Origin: Bryobacterales bacterium
Lineage (GTDB): Bacteria; Acidobacteriota; Terriglobia; Bryobacterales; Bryobacteraceae
NCBI GenBank assembly: GCA_027452065.1
Contig: DAIDHC010000069.1
Coordinates: forward strand, 1-64,000
Reading direction: 5' to 3'
DNA: 64,000 bases
The position numbers and the translations under genes were made by a program. This document shows, piece by piece, positions 43,816 to 52,959 of this stretch (position 1 is the stretch's first letter; the number at the start of each line of letters is the position of its first letter). The notes below the pieces were generated by a model. It saw only the letters and a program-made list of their open reading frames with translations, was not told the DNA's origin and searched no databases.

Positions 43816-45285
43816 CTACTCCGCTACTTCCTGCAGCTCCGGCGCCCCGCTTAGCTTGCTATGGCTCCGGCTATAGCCAAAGTAAATCACAAACCCCGCC
43901 AGCATCCAGCCCAGCGCCGTCATCTGCGTCCTCCGGTCCAGCGAAATAATCATCCCGCTGCAAATCACGATCCCCAGAATCGGCACCAGCGGCACCAGCG
44001 GCGCCCGGAACGGCCGCGGCTGGTGCGGCCGGCTTCGCCGCATCATCCATACCCCGATGCACACCAGCACAAACGCGAACAGCGTCCCGATCGAAGTCAG
44101 ATCCCCGGCCATCGACTCCGGTATGAAGGCCGCAAACGCCCCCACCATCAGGAACAGCACCATGTTGCACTTGTACGGCGTCCGGAACTTCGGATGCAAG
44201 TCGGAGAACAGCTTCGGCAGCAGCCCGTCGTTGGCCATCGAGAAAAACACCCGGCTCTGCCCCAGCAGCATCACCAGAATCACCGACGAGAAGCCCAGCA
44301 GGATCGCCACCGTCACCAGCGTCGCCAGCCACCCGTACCCCGCCATGTGGTGCTGGATCGCATACGACACGGAGGCTTCCTTGCCCGCCGTCAGGAACTC
44401 CTGCCACGGCGCCACGCCCGTCAGCACGTAGCCGAACAATATGTACAGCACCGTGCAAACCGCCAGCGACCCGAGAATCCCGATCGGCATGTCGCGGCTC
44501 GGATTTTTCGCCTCCTGCGCCGCCGTCGACACCGCGTCAAACCCGATAAAGGCGAAAAACACGATGCCCGCCCCGCCCAGCACCCCTCCCCATCCGTGCC
44601 GGAACAGCCCCTCGTGCCCGGGCGTTCCCGCCGGAATCAGGTAAGGAGTGTGATTGGCCGGGCTCACGAACTGCCAGCCGATGGCGATAAACGCGATCAC
44701 GATCGCCACCTTCAGCGCCACAATGATCCCGTTCACCATCGCCGACTCCTGCGTTCCCTTGATCAGCAGCAGCGTCAGCATCAGCAAAATGAACAGCGCC
44801 GGCAGGTTCAAGATCCCGTGCGCCCCCGCCGCCGACACCTCGAACGGCGAATGGCACCACTCGTACGGTATCCGCCCTCCCATCAGGTAATTCAGATACT
44901 CGCTCCAGGAAATCGCCACCGTCGCCGCTCCCAGCGCATACTCCAGCACCAGCGCCCACCCGATCGTCCAGGCCACAAACTCGCCCATCGTCACGTACGA
45001 ATAGGTGTAAGCGCTGCCGGCAATCGGAATCATCGCCGCAAACTCCGCGTAGCACAACCCCGCAAACGCGCACCCGATCGCCGCCACCAGAAACGACGCC
45101 GTCACGCCCGGCCCCGCCGCCTCGCCCGCCGCCGCCGCCGTGCGCACAAACAACCCCGCGCCGATAATCGCTCCCACCCCCAGCGCCACCAGCCCCGGCG
45201 CCCCCAGCGTGCGCTTCAACCCATGCCCGGTGTCGGCCGCCTGCTCCAGCAGTTTCGATAAGGATTTCGTGCGAAAAAGGCTCAT
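43816..45285 (-). CDS. Amino-acid permease of the APC superfamily (cationic amino-acid transporter type)
   Basis: A 489-aa membrane protein with about 12-13 hydrophobic helices. Start phrase GLKRTLGAPGLVALGVGAIIGAGLFVRTA is the conserved first helix of the CAT/YhdG branch, and FFAFIGFDAVSTAAQEAKNPSRDMPIGILGSL the sixth helix and following loop. It imports or exchanges amino acids driven by ion gradients; the substrate is not readable. It is an ordinary core-style gene inside the otherwise accessory 42-49 kb stretch. Confidence 0.9.
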   Translation of the reverse strand: MSLFRTKSLSKLLEQAADTGHGLKRTLGAPGLVALGVGAIIGAGLFVRTAAAAGEAAGPGVTASFLVAAIGCAFAGLCYAEFAAMIPIAGSAYTYSYVTMGEFVAWTIGWALVLEYALGAATVAISWSEYLNYLMGGRIPYEWCHSPFEVSAAGAHGILNLPALFILLMLTLLLIKGTQESAMVNGIIVALKVAIVIAFIAIGWQFVSPANHTPYLIPAGTPGHEGLFRHGWGGVLGGAGIVFFAFIGFDAVSTAAQEAKNPSRDMPIGILGSLAVCTVLYILFGYVLTGVAPWQEFLTAGKEASVSYAIQHHMAGYGWLATLVTVAILLGFSSVILVMLLGQSRVFFSMANDGLLPKLFSDLHPKFRTPYKCNMVLFLMVGAFAAFIPESMAGDLTSIGTLFAFVLVCIGVWMMRRSRPHQPRPFRAPLVPLVPILGIVICSGMIISLDRRTQMTALGWMLAGFVIYFGYSRSHSKLSGAPELQEVAE

Positions 45286-45536
45286 CGGAGGCTTAAAGTG
45301 TACCAGACAACGCCCCCCGCGCCAATGCCCCATTCGAGCCCCATTCGAGCCCCTCCGCGTGATCCTTCCCCCCGCCTCGGGCGGGCGCGCCTTCCCACGC
45401 CTATCCGGGCCGCGATTTCGAAGGGAGGCCTCCTTCTTACCGCGCCGACCGAACCGAACGTTTTGTAAAATCTAAGGGAAAGAAGCTCGAAGTCCCGCGA
45501 TGCGTTCCCGGGACGCAGCCGGCTTAGAGTAACGAT

Positions 45537-46178
45537 GTGAAAAAAGTTATAGTCTCGGGAGTTTTCGTCGTCTTAGCGGCCCTCATTACCGGTTACCTCG
45601 CGTACCTTGGTCCCCGCAAGGCCGACCCCACGCCCCGTGAAAAGCCCGCGCTGCTCTCCGGCAGGATCGTCGCCAGCGCTACACGTGCTCCAATCCCGGG
45701 CGCTTCCGTCATCCTTGAAACGAGCGCCGTCCCAAAGTCGGCATATACCGACGATCAAGGCGTCTTCTCGATACAGCTTGACGGGCCTCATGAAGGCGAA
45801 TCGGCCAAGCTCGCGATCCAAGCGAAGGGGTATCAGCCGAGGGAGAAGTACATCGATATCTCCTCGAAGAACCCAATCGAGGACATACGGCTCGACACCG
45901 CGCCCCAGCGCGTCCCGTCCGAGGACACTGGGACCGTCATCGCCGGGCTCGTGGTCGACGAGAACACAAATGAGGGAATTCCGCGCGCCGAGGTGTCGAT
46001 CGCGGGCCAGCCAGGGGAGGCGCTGACGGATGACTCCGGCTACTTCACGGTCAAGCTAACCACCAGCGGTTCCCCACCACGGCTCCTCAACCTCCGCGTG
46101 CGGAAGCCGGGATACAAGACCTCCGAGAGGACACTCAGCCCCCAAAGAGGCCTGAAAGTTCTACTAAGCCCGAATTGA
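45537..46178 (+). CDS. Membrane-anchored protein with two carboxypeptidase-regulatory-like domains
   Basis: A 213-aa protein starting at GTG. One N-terminal membrane segment (VIVSGVFVVLAALITGYLAYLG), then two beta-sandwich domains: residues about 38-120 (LLSGRIVASATRAPIPGASV, AYTDDQGVFSIQL) and about 132-213 (VIAGLVVDENTNEGIPRAEV, ALTDDSGYFTVKL). These are typical CarboxypepD_reg-like repeats, usually extracytoplasmic binding or spacer modules. The next gene, 4 bp away, begins with a third domain of the same type, suggesting the two products act together. Confidence 0.75.
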   Translation: MKKVIVSGVFVVLAALITGYLAYLGPRKADPTPREKPALLSGRIVASATRAPIPGASVILETSAVPKSAYTDDQGVFSIQLDGPHEGESAKLAIQAKGYQPREKYIDISSKNPIEDIRLDTAPQRVPSEDTGTVIAGLVVDENTNEGIPRAEVSIAGQPGEALTDDSGYFTVKLTTSGSPPRLLNLRVRKPGYKTSERTLSPQRGLKVLLSPN

Positions 46179-46182
46179 ACAC

Positions 46183-48813
46183 ATGGCAAGATGGTACGCC
46201 CTGCTTCCGCTCATGGCGCTGTGTAGCCCGCGCCTGCTCGCCCCTCAGGCGTCGCAAGCCCTGACAGGGGCCGTCCTCGACACGTCGAACAATAACCTGC
46301 TCGATAATGTGCGCGTCAGCCTGATCGATCCTAGGGTCGAGGCAGTGACCGGATCGGACGGAATCTTCGTCCTGTCCGTCGGAAAAAAACCCGGGGCCCT
46401 TGTCAGGCTTCGGGCCACTAAAGAGGGATACAAGGCCTATGAAATAGACGAGCCGGTATCCACGAAGCCCATAATCATTCACCTCCAGCGCAAGGCACCA
46501 CCGAGTCCGGACGACGGGGCGCGCGACCAGGAAGAAAGATCGAAAGCACGGCCAGATCCGAGGGCCCAACTCGCGATCTCGGAGCTTGTCAATCGCAGCC
46601 GGAGATCCGGACCCGACGATCCTGTCCGGGCCCTCATCTACGCGGTGGAGGCAGCCAGGCAGGCGGAAATCGTTGGCACGGACAACTACGAGGTGGAGGA
46701 CGCGCTTAGGGGTGCGATGCACGGTGTAATTCCGGAACGAGTTATAGAAGAAGCCGCCAATATAGTCAGATTCAGCCCGAACGGCACGAGGATTGTCATG
46801 GTCGGAAACAGCGTGCAGGTGCTGGACCTGCACGCTAATTCCATTATCTTCTCGTCCGGCGCGCACGACGGCCCGGTGACGAACGCCTCCTTCAGCCCGG
46901 ACGGCGACTCGCTGCTGACCTGCGGCGTGGATGGCACAGCCCGACTCCAGTCCCTAGAAGCGCTCCCAACCCCTCCCCGAGTGATGGATTCCCACAGCGG
47001 CGCCATCGACGCCTGCTCGTTTGACCACACCGGAACCCGCGTCCTGACGGCTGGACGAGACAAGACGGCGCGCGTTTGGGACACCAGGACAGGAAAGATG
47101 ATCCACGAGTTACGCGGACACTCGCGAGCCCTTACCCTCGCAGTCTTCAGCAACAACGGCGCGCGCATACTTACCGGCGACCTGAGCGGAAACGTCGGGA
47201 TGTGGGATGCGAGCACGGGCGGCCAGTTGTGGATGAAAGGTGAAGGGTTCACCCCCGGCCGCGGGGGCTTCAGCGACAACGACGAGAAGTTCTATCTCGC
47301 CGACCTGCGCGGCGGCTCTGTAGCTGTCTGCGACACCGGGACGGGCGAACCGCTAACACCCATCCTCAACGTGAAACTTCCGCCCGTCGCGACCTCCTTC
47401 GACTCCTCCGGAGAGCAGTTGTTCGTGGTCCCAGGGGGCGGAAGCGCACAACTTTGGAAGATCGATGCTCAGCCCCGGATACTAGCGGAGCTTCGCCCGG
47501 AGCCGGGCGGGGCCGGATCCGGCGAACTGGCTAAGTCAGCGGGTATCATCGGCACTGGGTACAACGATGGAATCATCACGCTGTTCCGCATGTCAGCACC
47601 GTCGGAAGTTATCCTCTTTCCGGGCCACCGCGGCGCAATTACGCAAACGAGATTCACCCGGGACGGGATGCACTTCATGACCGCGGGGGCAGACGGGACG
47701 GTCAAGGTATGGCCGTCCAGGCCAGCCCGCGGATCCCTCAAGATCCGGTCGATTACGCCCACGTGCGAATATGCCGTCGCCGACATCGAAGAAGGCCTCG
47801 TAGCCGTCGCCGACGGTTCGCACATGATATCGATACTCGACGACATAACCGCGAAGAGAATCCTAGACCTCCCTCCAGCTACGAGTCGAATAGTAGGCCT
47901 AGCCGTGAGCCGTCGTCGCGACATACTCGTGAGCGCCGAATCACAGTATGTCCGAGCCTGGAGTCTGAGCACCCGTCGGGCTCGATGGAGCAAGTACGCG
48001 CCCGGGGGAATAAACACCGGAGTCGTTCTCAGCCCCAACGCCGACAGGATCGCGAGCTACACAGCAGACCGGCTCGCCGTCTGGGGAAGCGAAACCGGCG
48101 CCGAGCTTTTTCGGCTCACGTCCGATCAGATCAGCTCCACCCAAGCGCCAATCCAGGACGTGGCCTTTAGTCCCGATGGCGGGCGAATCGCGATCGCAGT
48201 CGGCAGTGACAGCCTCGTACTAGACGGCAGGACCGGAGCGATCAACCTACGATTACCCGGTCGCGCGGGTTCGATTGTTCAACGCGTGCGCTTCAGCCAC
48301 TCAGGCAAAAAACTTGGGGCCAGCTCGCCCCTGGGCGACACAACCGAAATCTGGGACACCGCCTCTGGCGCACGTGTGCAAGTGCTGCCTCATGGCGGAC
48401 TCGATCTCTCGTTCAGCCCCAACGACAGCTTGGTGATAACCACAAGTGCCGACGGAACTGCCGCCCTCTGGAACGCCGACACGGGGGAACGGGTTTCCCG
48501 CTTCGAGGGGAACCGCGGCCCCATTGTGAGCGGCTCGTTTTCGCCAGATGGCGCACGCGTCATTACCGCTGCCCTTGACGGAACTTCACGCATTTGGCAC
48601 CCGGACACGGGCCAGCAGATCTCGACGCTGGAATTCCGCCGCGACGGGATGCGGCTGGCATACTATACAGCCGACGGACACCGGATTGTGACGGTGGGCG
48701 CCGACCGAATGGCCATTTACCCGGCCCGGCTCAGAGATCTGCGCGAAGCAGCCGAGACGCTTCTTTCCGCAGCCGCGTCAGGCGGACAACACAAGCTCGC
48801 CACAGCGAGGTGA
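46183..48813 (+). CDS. Exported WD40 protein with N-terminal regulatory-like domain
   Basis: An 876-aa protein. A signal-peptide-like start (WYALLPLMALCSPRLLA) is followed by a CarboxypepD_reg-like domain (TGAVLDTSNNNLLDNVRVSL, about residues 27-105). Residues about 125-190 are a helical linker (DPVRALIYAVEAARQAE, YEVEDALRGAMHG) of the kind that in nSTAND NTPase proteins joins the NTPase to the propeller. Then about 14 WD40 blades follow (FSPDGARVITAALDGTSRIWHPDTGQ style), enough for two seven-bladed propellers. The NTPase and effector expected in such proteins are absent. Frequent ATA and AGG codons differ from core genes, so transfer is likely. Confidence 0.8.
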   Translation: MARWYALLPLMALCSPRLLAPQASQALTGAVLDTSNNNLLDNVRVSLIDPRVEAVTGSDGIFVLSVGKKPGALVRLRATKEGYKAYEIDEPVSTKPIIIHLQRKAPPSPDDGARDQEERSKARPDPRAQLAISELVNRSRRSGPDDPVRALIYAVEAARQAEIVGTDNYEVEDALRGAMHGVIPERVIEEAANIVRFSPNGTRIVMVGNSVQVLDLHANSIIFSSGAHDGPVTNASFSPDGDSLLTCGVDGTARLQSLEALPTPPRVMDSHSGAIDACSFDHTGTRVLTAGRDKTARVWDTRTGKMIHELRGHSRALTLAVFSNNGARILTGDLSGNVGMWDASTGGQLWMKGEGFTPGRGGFSDNDEKFYLADLRGGSVAVCDTGTGEPLTPILNVKLPPVATSFDSSGEQLFVVPGGGSAQLWKIDAQPRILAELRPEPGGAGSGELAKSAGIIGTGYNDGIITLFRMSAPSEVILFPGHRGAITQTRFTRDGMHFMTAGADGTVKVWPSRPARGSLKIRSITPTCEYAVADIEEGLVAVADGSHMISILDDITAKRILDLPPATSRIVGLAVSRRRDILVSAESQYVRAWSLSTRRARWSKYAPGGINTGVVLSPNADRIASYTADRLAVWGSETGAELFRLTSDQISSTQAPIQDVAFSPDGGRIAIAVGSDSLVLDGRTGAINLRLPGRAGSIVQRVRFSHSGKKLGASSPLGDTTEIWDTASGARVQVLPHGGLDLSFSPNDSLVITTSADGTAALWNADTGERVSRFEGNRGPIVSGSFSPDGARVITAALDGTSRIWHPDTGQQISTLEFRRDGMRLAYYTADGHRIVTVGADRMAIYPARLRDLREAAETLLSAAASGGQHKLATAR

Positions 48814-49176
48814 GCGTGTTCGAGAGGCTCACCTTCGGCGCACGGGAGCACCGCTCACGCGAGGCCAGCCGGGAGATCCCATAGGCCCTTGGGCAGCGCC
48901 ATCGAAGGCCCGAGGAATACCGAACGCGCGTCGGCGCGAACCACGCAATTCGCGATCGAGAAAGCCCGCCAGGTGATCAAGGCGAGCTTTACCTCCCAGC
49001 ACTGCCCGAACGCCCCCAAACGCCCCCTCACCAACGCCGTTTCCGTGCCTGTTGCCACCCACGCCTCCCTCGCTGCCATCGAGACCCCACCCCCCCGAAC
49101 GTGCTCGATGCGCCACACGTCCTTTGTTGTACAGTCGAACAGATCGCCAAAAAAAACGTTCGGGGAGTGGAACAGA
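48814..49176. other. 363-bp interval before the GH115 gene
   Basis: No supported gene. Both strands contain open frames: the plus strand continues in frame into the GH115 gene and the minus strand has a frame of 159 codons, but neither resembles a protein family and the GH115 signal peptide begins only at 49177. An A-rich run (49150-49156) lies just before the gene. Confidence 0.5.
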
Positions 49177-51225
49177 GTGTCTCGATTACGCTTGCTTCCA
49201 GGCCTGTTGCTGGTCGTTTCCGCCGCCGCCCAAACCGCTCCCTGGACCGGCGCCGTTCGCGGCTCCTGGGTCCGGACCGGAGCCGCCGCCCCGGGCGACC
49301 TGACGCTCGCCGGCAAAGGCACAGCCGCCCGCATCGTCGTCTCCGATGACGAGAATTCCGCCGTCCATCAGGCCGCGGCTTTTCTTGCCGCCGACATCGA
49401 AAAGATCAACGGCTACAAGCCCGCCGTCGCCAACTCGCCCGCCGAAGGCCAGGTCAACATCCACATCGGCACCGCCGGCCGCCTCGCCGCCCCGGCCAAC
49501 GTCGATGCCGCATCGCTGCAGGGCAAATGGGAAAGCTACCGCATCGTCACCGCCGCGGGCGATCTCTGGCTGGTCGGCTCGAACCCTCGCGGAGCCGCCT
49601 TCGCCGCCTACACGCTCTCCGAGCGCTTGGGCATCGATCCGCTCTACCTCTTTACCGGCTACCGCCCGGCCCACCGCGATCCTTTGATCCTCAAGCGCAC
49701 CGACTTCACCCAGCCCCCGCCCGTCTTCCGCTACCGCGGTTTCTTCCACGACGACGAGGACCTGCTCCCGCGCCCGTTCGACTCGAACGGCTATCCTCTG
49801 CAGACCGGCGACGTGCCCCTCGACTGGTACCGCCGCTTCTTCGAAACCGCCCTCCGCCTGCGCATGAACATGGTCGCCCCTTACACCCGCGTGCACCGCC
49901 GCTTCGAAGTGCAGAAGCTCGCCGGCGACTGGGGGCTTTACTACACCTCCCATCACTACGACATCCTCCTCTCCAATCCCTGGGGCTTCACCCGCTTCAA
50001 CCTCGCCGCCGAGCGCGGCGTCTCCGGCGATTACGACTGGTTCAGCAATCGCGAAGGCATGCTCAAATTCTGGCTGGGCGGCCTGACCGAGAACAAGGAC
50101 CTCGATTGCATCTGGCCCGTCGGCATGCGCGGCACCGCCGACCGCCCCTTCCAGTTCCCCTCCGGAACCACCGGCGACCAGAAGGCCGCCACCTTCCGCG
50201 AAGTCATCGCCGAACAGGTCAACATGGCCCGCCGGCTCGTGCCCGATCCGCTGTTTCATTTCACGATGTATTCCGAAATGCTGCCGGAATACCAGCGCAA
50301 TCCCGCGGCCTTCGATCTGCCTGAGGACGTCATCATCGTCTGGCCCGACGACAACGACGGCCATATGCGCGGCCTTCCCTCCTCGCTCGGCAAATGGAAG
50401 CACGGCGTCTATTACCACCTCGCTTATCTCGGCGGCAATCTGAGCAAGCAGACCGCCAACACCGTGGCGCCCGGCGTCGTAGCCGGCGAGTTCCAGAACA
50501 TCGTCCGCTCCGGCGCCACCGAGTACATGCTGGTGAACGTCAGCGAGCTGCGCGATTACGTCATGGGCGCGCGCATGATCGCCGCCATCTGCTGGGACGC
50601 TCCCGCCATCTACTCCAAGCCCAACGCCGCCGCCCGTTTCACCTCCTGGTGGACCCGAGAATATTTCCCCGCCCCCGCCGCCCGCGCCGCCGAAGCGGTC
50701 TACACCCAATACTTCGCCCTGCTGAATACGCCCGAAACGTTGTGGACGGCCCTGGACGCCATCCAAACCCTGATCGGCAGCCTCTACCAGAAAGCCGCCG
50801 GCAAACCCGCCCCCGCCCTCGATCCGGAACCCTCCGCTCAACTTCGCTCGCGCGCCCGCCTCCTGGATGCCGCGCTGGCCGCCGAACAGCGCGCCGAACA
50901 AGCCATGCCGCTCCCCGAACGCCAGTTCTTTTCCATCAGCGCCGGCATCGGCCTTCAAATCGCCGCGCGCCAGACCAACGCCGCCCTCAAGCTCGAGGAA
51001 GCTTTACGCGCGCCCTCCGCCGCCGCGATGTGGCAGTCCGTTTTCGAAGCCCGCGCGCTGCTCGAGCGCCTGGAAACCGAGCTCGCCCGCGGCGAATATC
51101 CGCCCTTCGACCGCTGGTATCACGAGTCCTGGATCCGTTCCGCCAATAGCCGGAACAATCCGCACCGCGCCTATAACCAGCTTCGCGCCTTCATCGGAAC
51201 CGCCGGAGACGGCCGCGCACCGTAG
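49177..51225 (+). CDS. GH115-family xylan alpha-glucuronidase, short form
   Basis: A 682-aa exported enzyme, GTG start at 49177 preceded by GGGGAG and giving a signal peptide (LLPGLLLVVSAAAQ). GH115 enzymes remove (4-O-methyl)glucuronic acid from internal positions of xylan. Seen: an N-terminal beta domain, FRYRGFFHDDEDLL, the barrel phrase RLRMNMVAPYTR, YYTSHHYDILLSNPWG, IIVWPDDNDGHMRGLP and YYHLAYLGG. It ends after the helical domain (about residue 650), lacking the additional C-terminal domain found in many GH115 proteins. With the GH67 gene at 53320 it suggests glucuronoxylan use. Confidence 0.8.
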   Translation: MSRLRLLPGLLLVVSAAAQTAPWTGAVRGSWVRTGAAAPGDLTLAGKGTAARIVVSDDENSAVHQAAAFLAADIEKINGYKPAVANSPAEGQVNIHIGTAGRLAAPANVDAASLQGKWESYRIVTAAGDLWLVGSNPRGAAFAAYTLSERLGIDPLYLFTGYRPAHRDPLILKRTDFTQPPPVFRYRGFFHDDEDLLPRPFDSNGYPLQTGDVPLDWYRRFFETALRLRMNMVAPYTRVHRRFEVQKLAGDWGLYYTSHHYDILLSNPWGFTRFNLAAERGVSGDYDWFSNREGMLKFWLGGLTENKDLDCIWPVGMRGTADRPFQFPSGTTGDQKAATFREVIAEQVNMARRLVPDPLFHFTMYSEMLPEYQRNPAAFDLPEDVIIVWPDDNDGHMRGLPSSLGKWKHGVYYHLAYLGGNLSKQTANTVAPGVVAGEFQNIVRSGATEYMLVNVSELRDYVMGARMIAAICWDAPAIYSKPNAAARFTSWWTREYFPAPAARAAEAVYTQYFALLNTPETLWTALDAIQTLIGSLYQKAAGKPAPALDPEPSAQLRSRARLLDAALAAEQRAEQAMPLPERQFFSISAGIGLQIAARQTNAALKLEEALRAPSAAAMWQSVFEARALLERLETELARGEYPPFDRWYHESWIRSANSRNNPHRAYNQLRAFIGTAGDGRAP

Positions 51226-51230
51226 CGCTG

Positions 51231-52157
51231 CTACCCTCCCAGCAGCGTCTTCCACGTCGCCACAACCAGGGCGTGCGTCACCATCGGCGCCCTCACGCTC
51301 CCCGCCCTCCAGTACGCAATCCCGCAGCTCAACCCCAGCAGCGTCGCCAGCACCACCCACTTCCAGTTCGGAAACCCCCGGAACGGCAGGTGCGCCAACC
51401 CGAACAATACCGAGGCCGCAATCAGCGCCCCCACCCGGCTGTTCCACGCCTTCTCCAGCATCTGCTGCAAAAATCCGCGGAAGAAAAACTCCTCCGCCAG
51501 CGCAACCCCCCACAGAAACGCGAAGAAAATCCCCACTGCTACGAGCGGCGCCCTCCACAACGGCTCGGCCACGTGAAACTTCACCGCCCGCATCGCGTAC
51601 GCCGCCGCCCCGCCCGCCGGCAAAAAGAATAAGTAATGTTCCAGCCCGATCCGCCAGTCCCGCCCCGCCGGCCAGAACCCCAGCCCCGCCTCCCATCCCC
51701 GCACCCCGACAACAGCCCCGATCCCCACATGCACCCACATCAGCCGCCCCAGCGCCTCGAGCTGCATGTGCGCCGCCGGGCTCGGAAAGATCTCATGAAA
51801 CACCCGGCTCAGATAAACCGCCGCCGCAACCCCCAGAAACACGCAGTCCGCCAGCGCCCCCTTCTTCGCCGCCACGTACCAGAACGACAGCACGCCCACC
51901 AGGCCCGCCAGCAGCAGAAACTCCGGCATCCGGAAATTCCCCAGACGCGCGCTCAACAGCAGATACGGCGCCAGCCCGCTCCCGGCCAGCAGCAGCGCCC
52001 GCAGCCCCGCCGGCTGTATCTTCTCAAAGCTCCGCCTCACCCCCGCAAACCCCACCGCCAGGTAAAACGCCAGCTCCAGCAGCAACGCCGGCGCCGCCGC
52101 CCACACCATCGCCGGCGCAATCCCCTCCCGCCGCCCTCCTTTTTCATCCGGCTTCAT
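51231..52157 (-). CDS. CPBP-family intramembrane metalloprotease (CAAX-like)
   Basis: A 308-aa membrane protein with eight or so helices. Catalytic motifs of the CPBP/Rce1 family are complete: AEEFFFRGFLQ (EExxxR), FGLAHLPF (FxxxH) and PMVTHALV (HxxxN/B-like). Bacterial members cleave or protect against peptides or process membrane proteins. The substrate is unknown. Start at 52157 taken at the first ATG before the hydrophobic region; no strong ribosome site is visible. Convergent with the GH115 gene, 5 bp apart. Confidence 0.83.
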   Translation of the reverse strand: MKPDEKGGRREGIAPAMVWAAAPALLLELAFYLAVGFAGVRRSFEKIQPAGLRALLLAGSGLAPYLLLSARLGNFRMPEFLLLAGLVGVLSFWYVAAKKGALADCVFLGVAAAVYLSRVFHEIFPSPAAHMQLEALGRLMWVHVGIGAVVGVRGWEAGLGFWPAGRDWRIGLEHYLFFLPAGGAAAYAMRAVKFHVAEPLWRAPLVAVGIFFAFLWGVALAEEFFFRGFLQQMLEKAWNSRVGALIAASVLFGLAHLPFRGFPNWKWVVLATLLGLSCGIAYWRAGSVRAPMVTHALVVATWKTLLGG

Positions 52158-52232
52158 CGTAGCATCCAAGCCCGCCGGAACCAGCCTTCCCATCGCGCCG
52201 TATGCCATAATGAGCCCAACCGCGGGCGCGCC

Positions 52233-52634
52233 ATGCAATCCCATATCAAGCTGCTCGGCATCCTTCACATCGTCTCCAGTCTCCTCGCCCTGTTCGGCGG
52301 CCTCATCGCCCTGCTCGTGCTCGGAGGCATCGGCGGCATCGCAGCGCTCGCCGGCGACTCGGGCGGCGAAGACGGCCTCGCCGCCGCCGGCGTCCTCTCC
52401 ATCATCGGCGTCGGCGTCTTCCTCATCCTCCTCGTCCTCAGCCTCCCCGGCGCCATCGTCGGCTGGGGCATCTACCGCTTCCGCCCCTGGGCCAAATCCA
52501 TGGGCATCGTCATCTCCGCCTTCGACCTCATCGGCTTCCCCTTCGGCACCGCCCTCGGCATCTACGGCATCTGGGTCCTCACCCACTCCCAAACCGAACC
52601 CTTCTTCCGCCGCCTCCCCGCCCCGGCCCGCTGA
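52233..52634 (+). CDS. Small membrane protein, DUF4064-like
   Basis: A 133-aa protein with four hydrophobic segments (IKLLGILHIVSSLLALFGGLIALLVLGG, LAAAGVLSIIGVGVFLILLVL, GAIVGWGIYRF and GIVISAFDLIGFPFGTALGIYGIWVL). The order and the motif YRFRPWAKSMGIV occur in small uncharacterised membrane proteins of Acidobacteria. No function known. Divergent from the CPBP protease. Confidence 0.65.
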   Translation: MQSHIKLLGILHIVSSLLALFGGLIALLVLGGIGGIAALAGDSGGEDGLAAAGVLSIIGVGVFLILLVLSLPGAIVGWGIYRFRPWAKSMGIVISAFDLIGFPFGTALGIYGIWVLTHSQTEPFFRRLPAPAR

Positions 52635-52650
52635 CCCTGCCTCAATGCCG

Positions 52651-52682
52651 TGCCATCGAGCCATGGCATCCCTCATGGCATC
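52651..52682 (+). promoter_or_regulatory. Repeat operator of the mazEF-like module
   Basis: Six-mers TGCCAT (52651), ATGGCA (52663) and ATGGCA (52675) lie exactly 12 bp apart, the first inverted relative to the others; the last two are parts of the direct repeat CATGGCATC (52662-52670, 52674-52682). They end 20 bp before the antitoxin start. Toxin-antitoxin operons are usually self-repressed through such repeats bound by the antitoxin. Confidence 0.6.
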
Positions 52683-52701
52683 ATAGAAGGAGCAGCCCGC
52701 G

Positions 52702-52959
52702 ATGAAAAACTTCCATCTGCCGCTTCCCGAGGAAACTTACTCCCACCTCCGTGCCGAGGCCGAGCGCCTGCGCGTGCCCGCCACCACCCTGGCCCGGGAA
52801 GCCGTCGATCATTGGCTGCGGCAACAGGTCCGAAAATCCCGGCACGACGCCATCTCCGCCTTCGCCGCCGAGATGGCCGGATCGTCTCTTGATCTTGACC
52901 CCGGCCTCGAGTCGGCCGCCATCGAGCACCTTGCGAAGCCCGGCCGGACCAAAAAATGA
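52702..52959 (+). CDS. mazE: Antitoxin of a MazEF-like module
   Basis: An 85-aa protein, start supported by AAGGAG ten bases upstream. The N-terminal part (FHLPLPEETYSHLRAEAERLRVPATTLAREAVDHWLRQQ) is a ribbon-helix-helix or related DNA-binding unit; the remainder (SAFAAEMAGSSLDLDPGLESAAIEHL) is an acidic, probably disordered tail that would wrap the toxin. It overlaps mazF by 4 bp (ATGA). By context it neutralises the toxin and represses the operon. Confidence 0.8.
   Translation: MKNFHLPLPEETYSHLRAEAERLRVPATTLAREAVDHWLRQQVRKSRHDAISAFAAEMAGSSLDLDPGLESAAIEHLAKPGRTKK

Noticed and set aside
48889-49176. N-terminal extension of the GH115 frame
   Set aside because: The frame is open, but a signal peptide and ribosome site begin at 49177 and the upstream residues match nothing; treated as intergenic.
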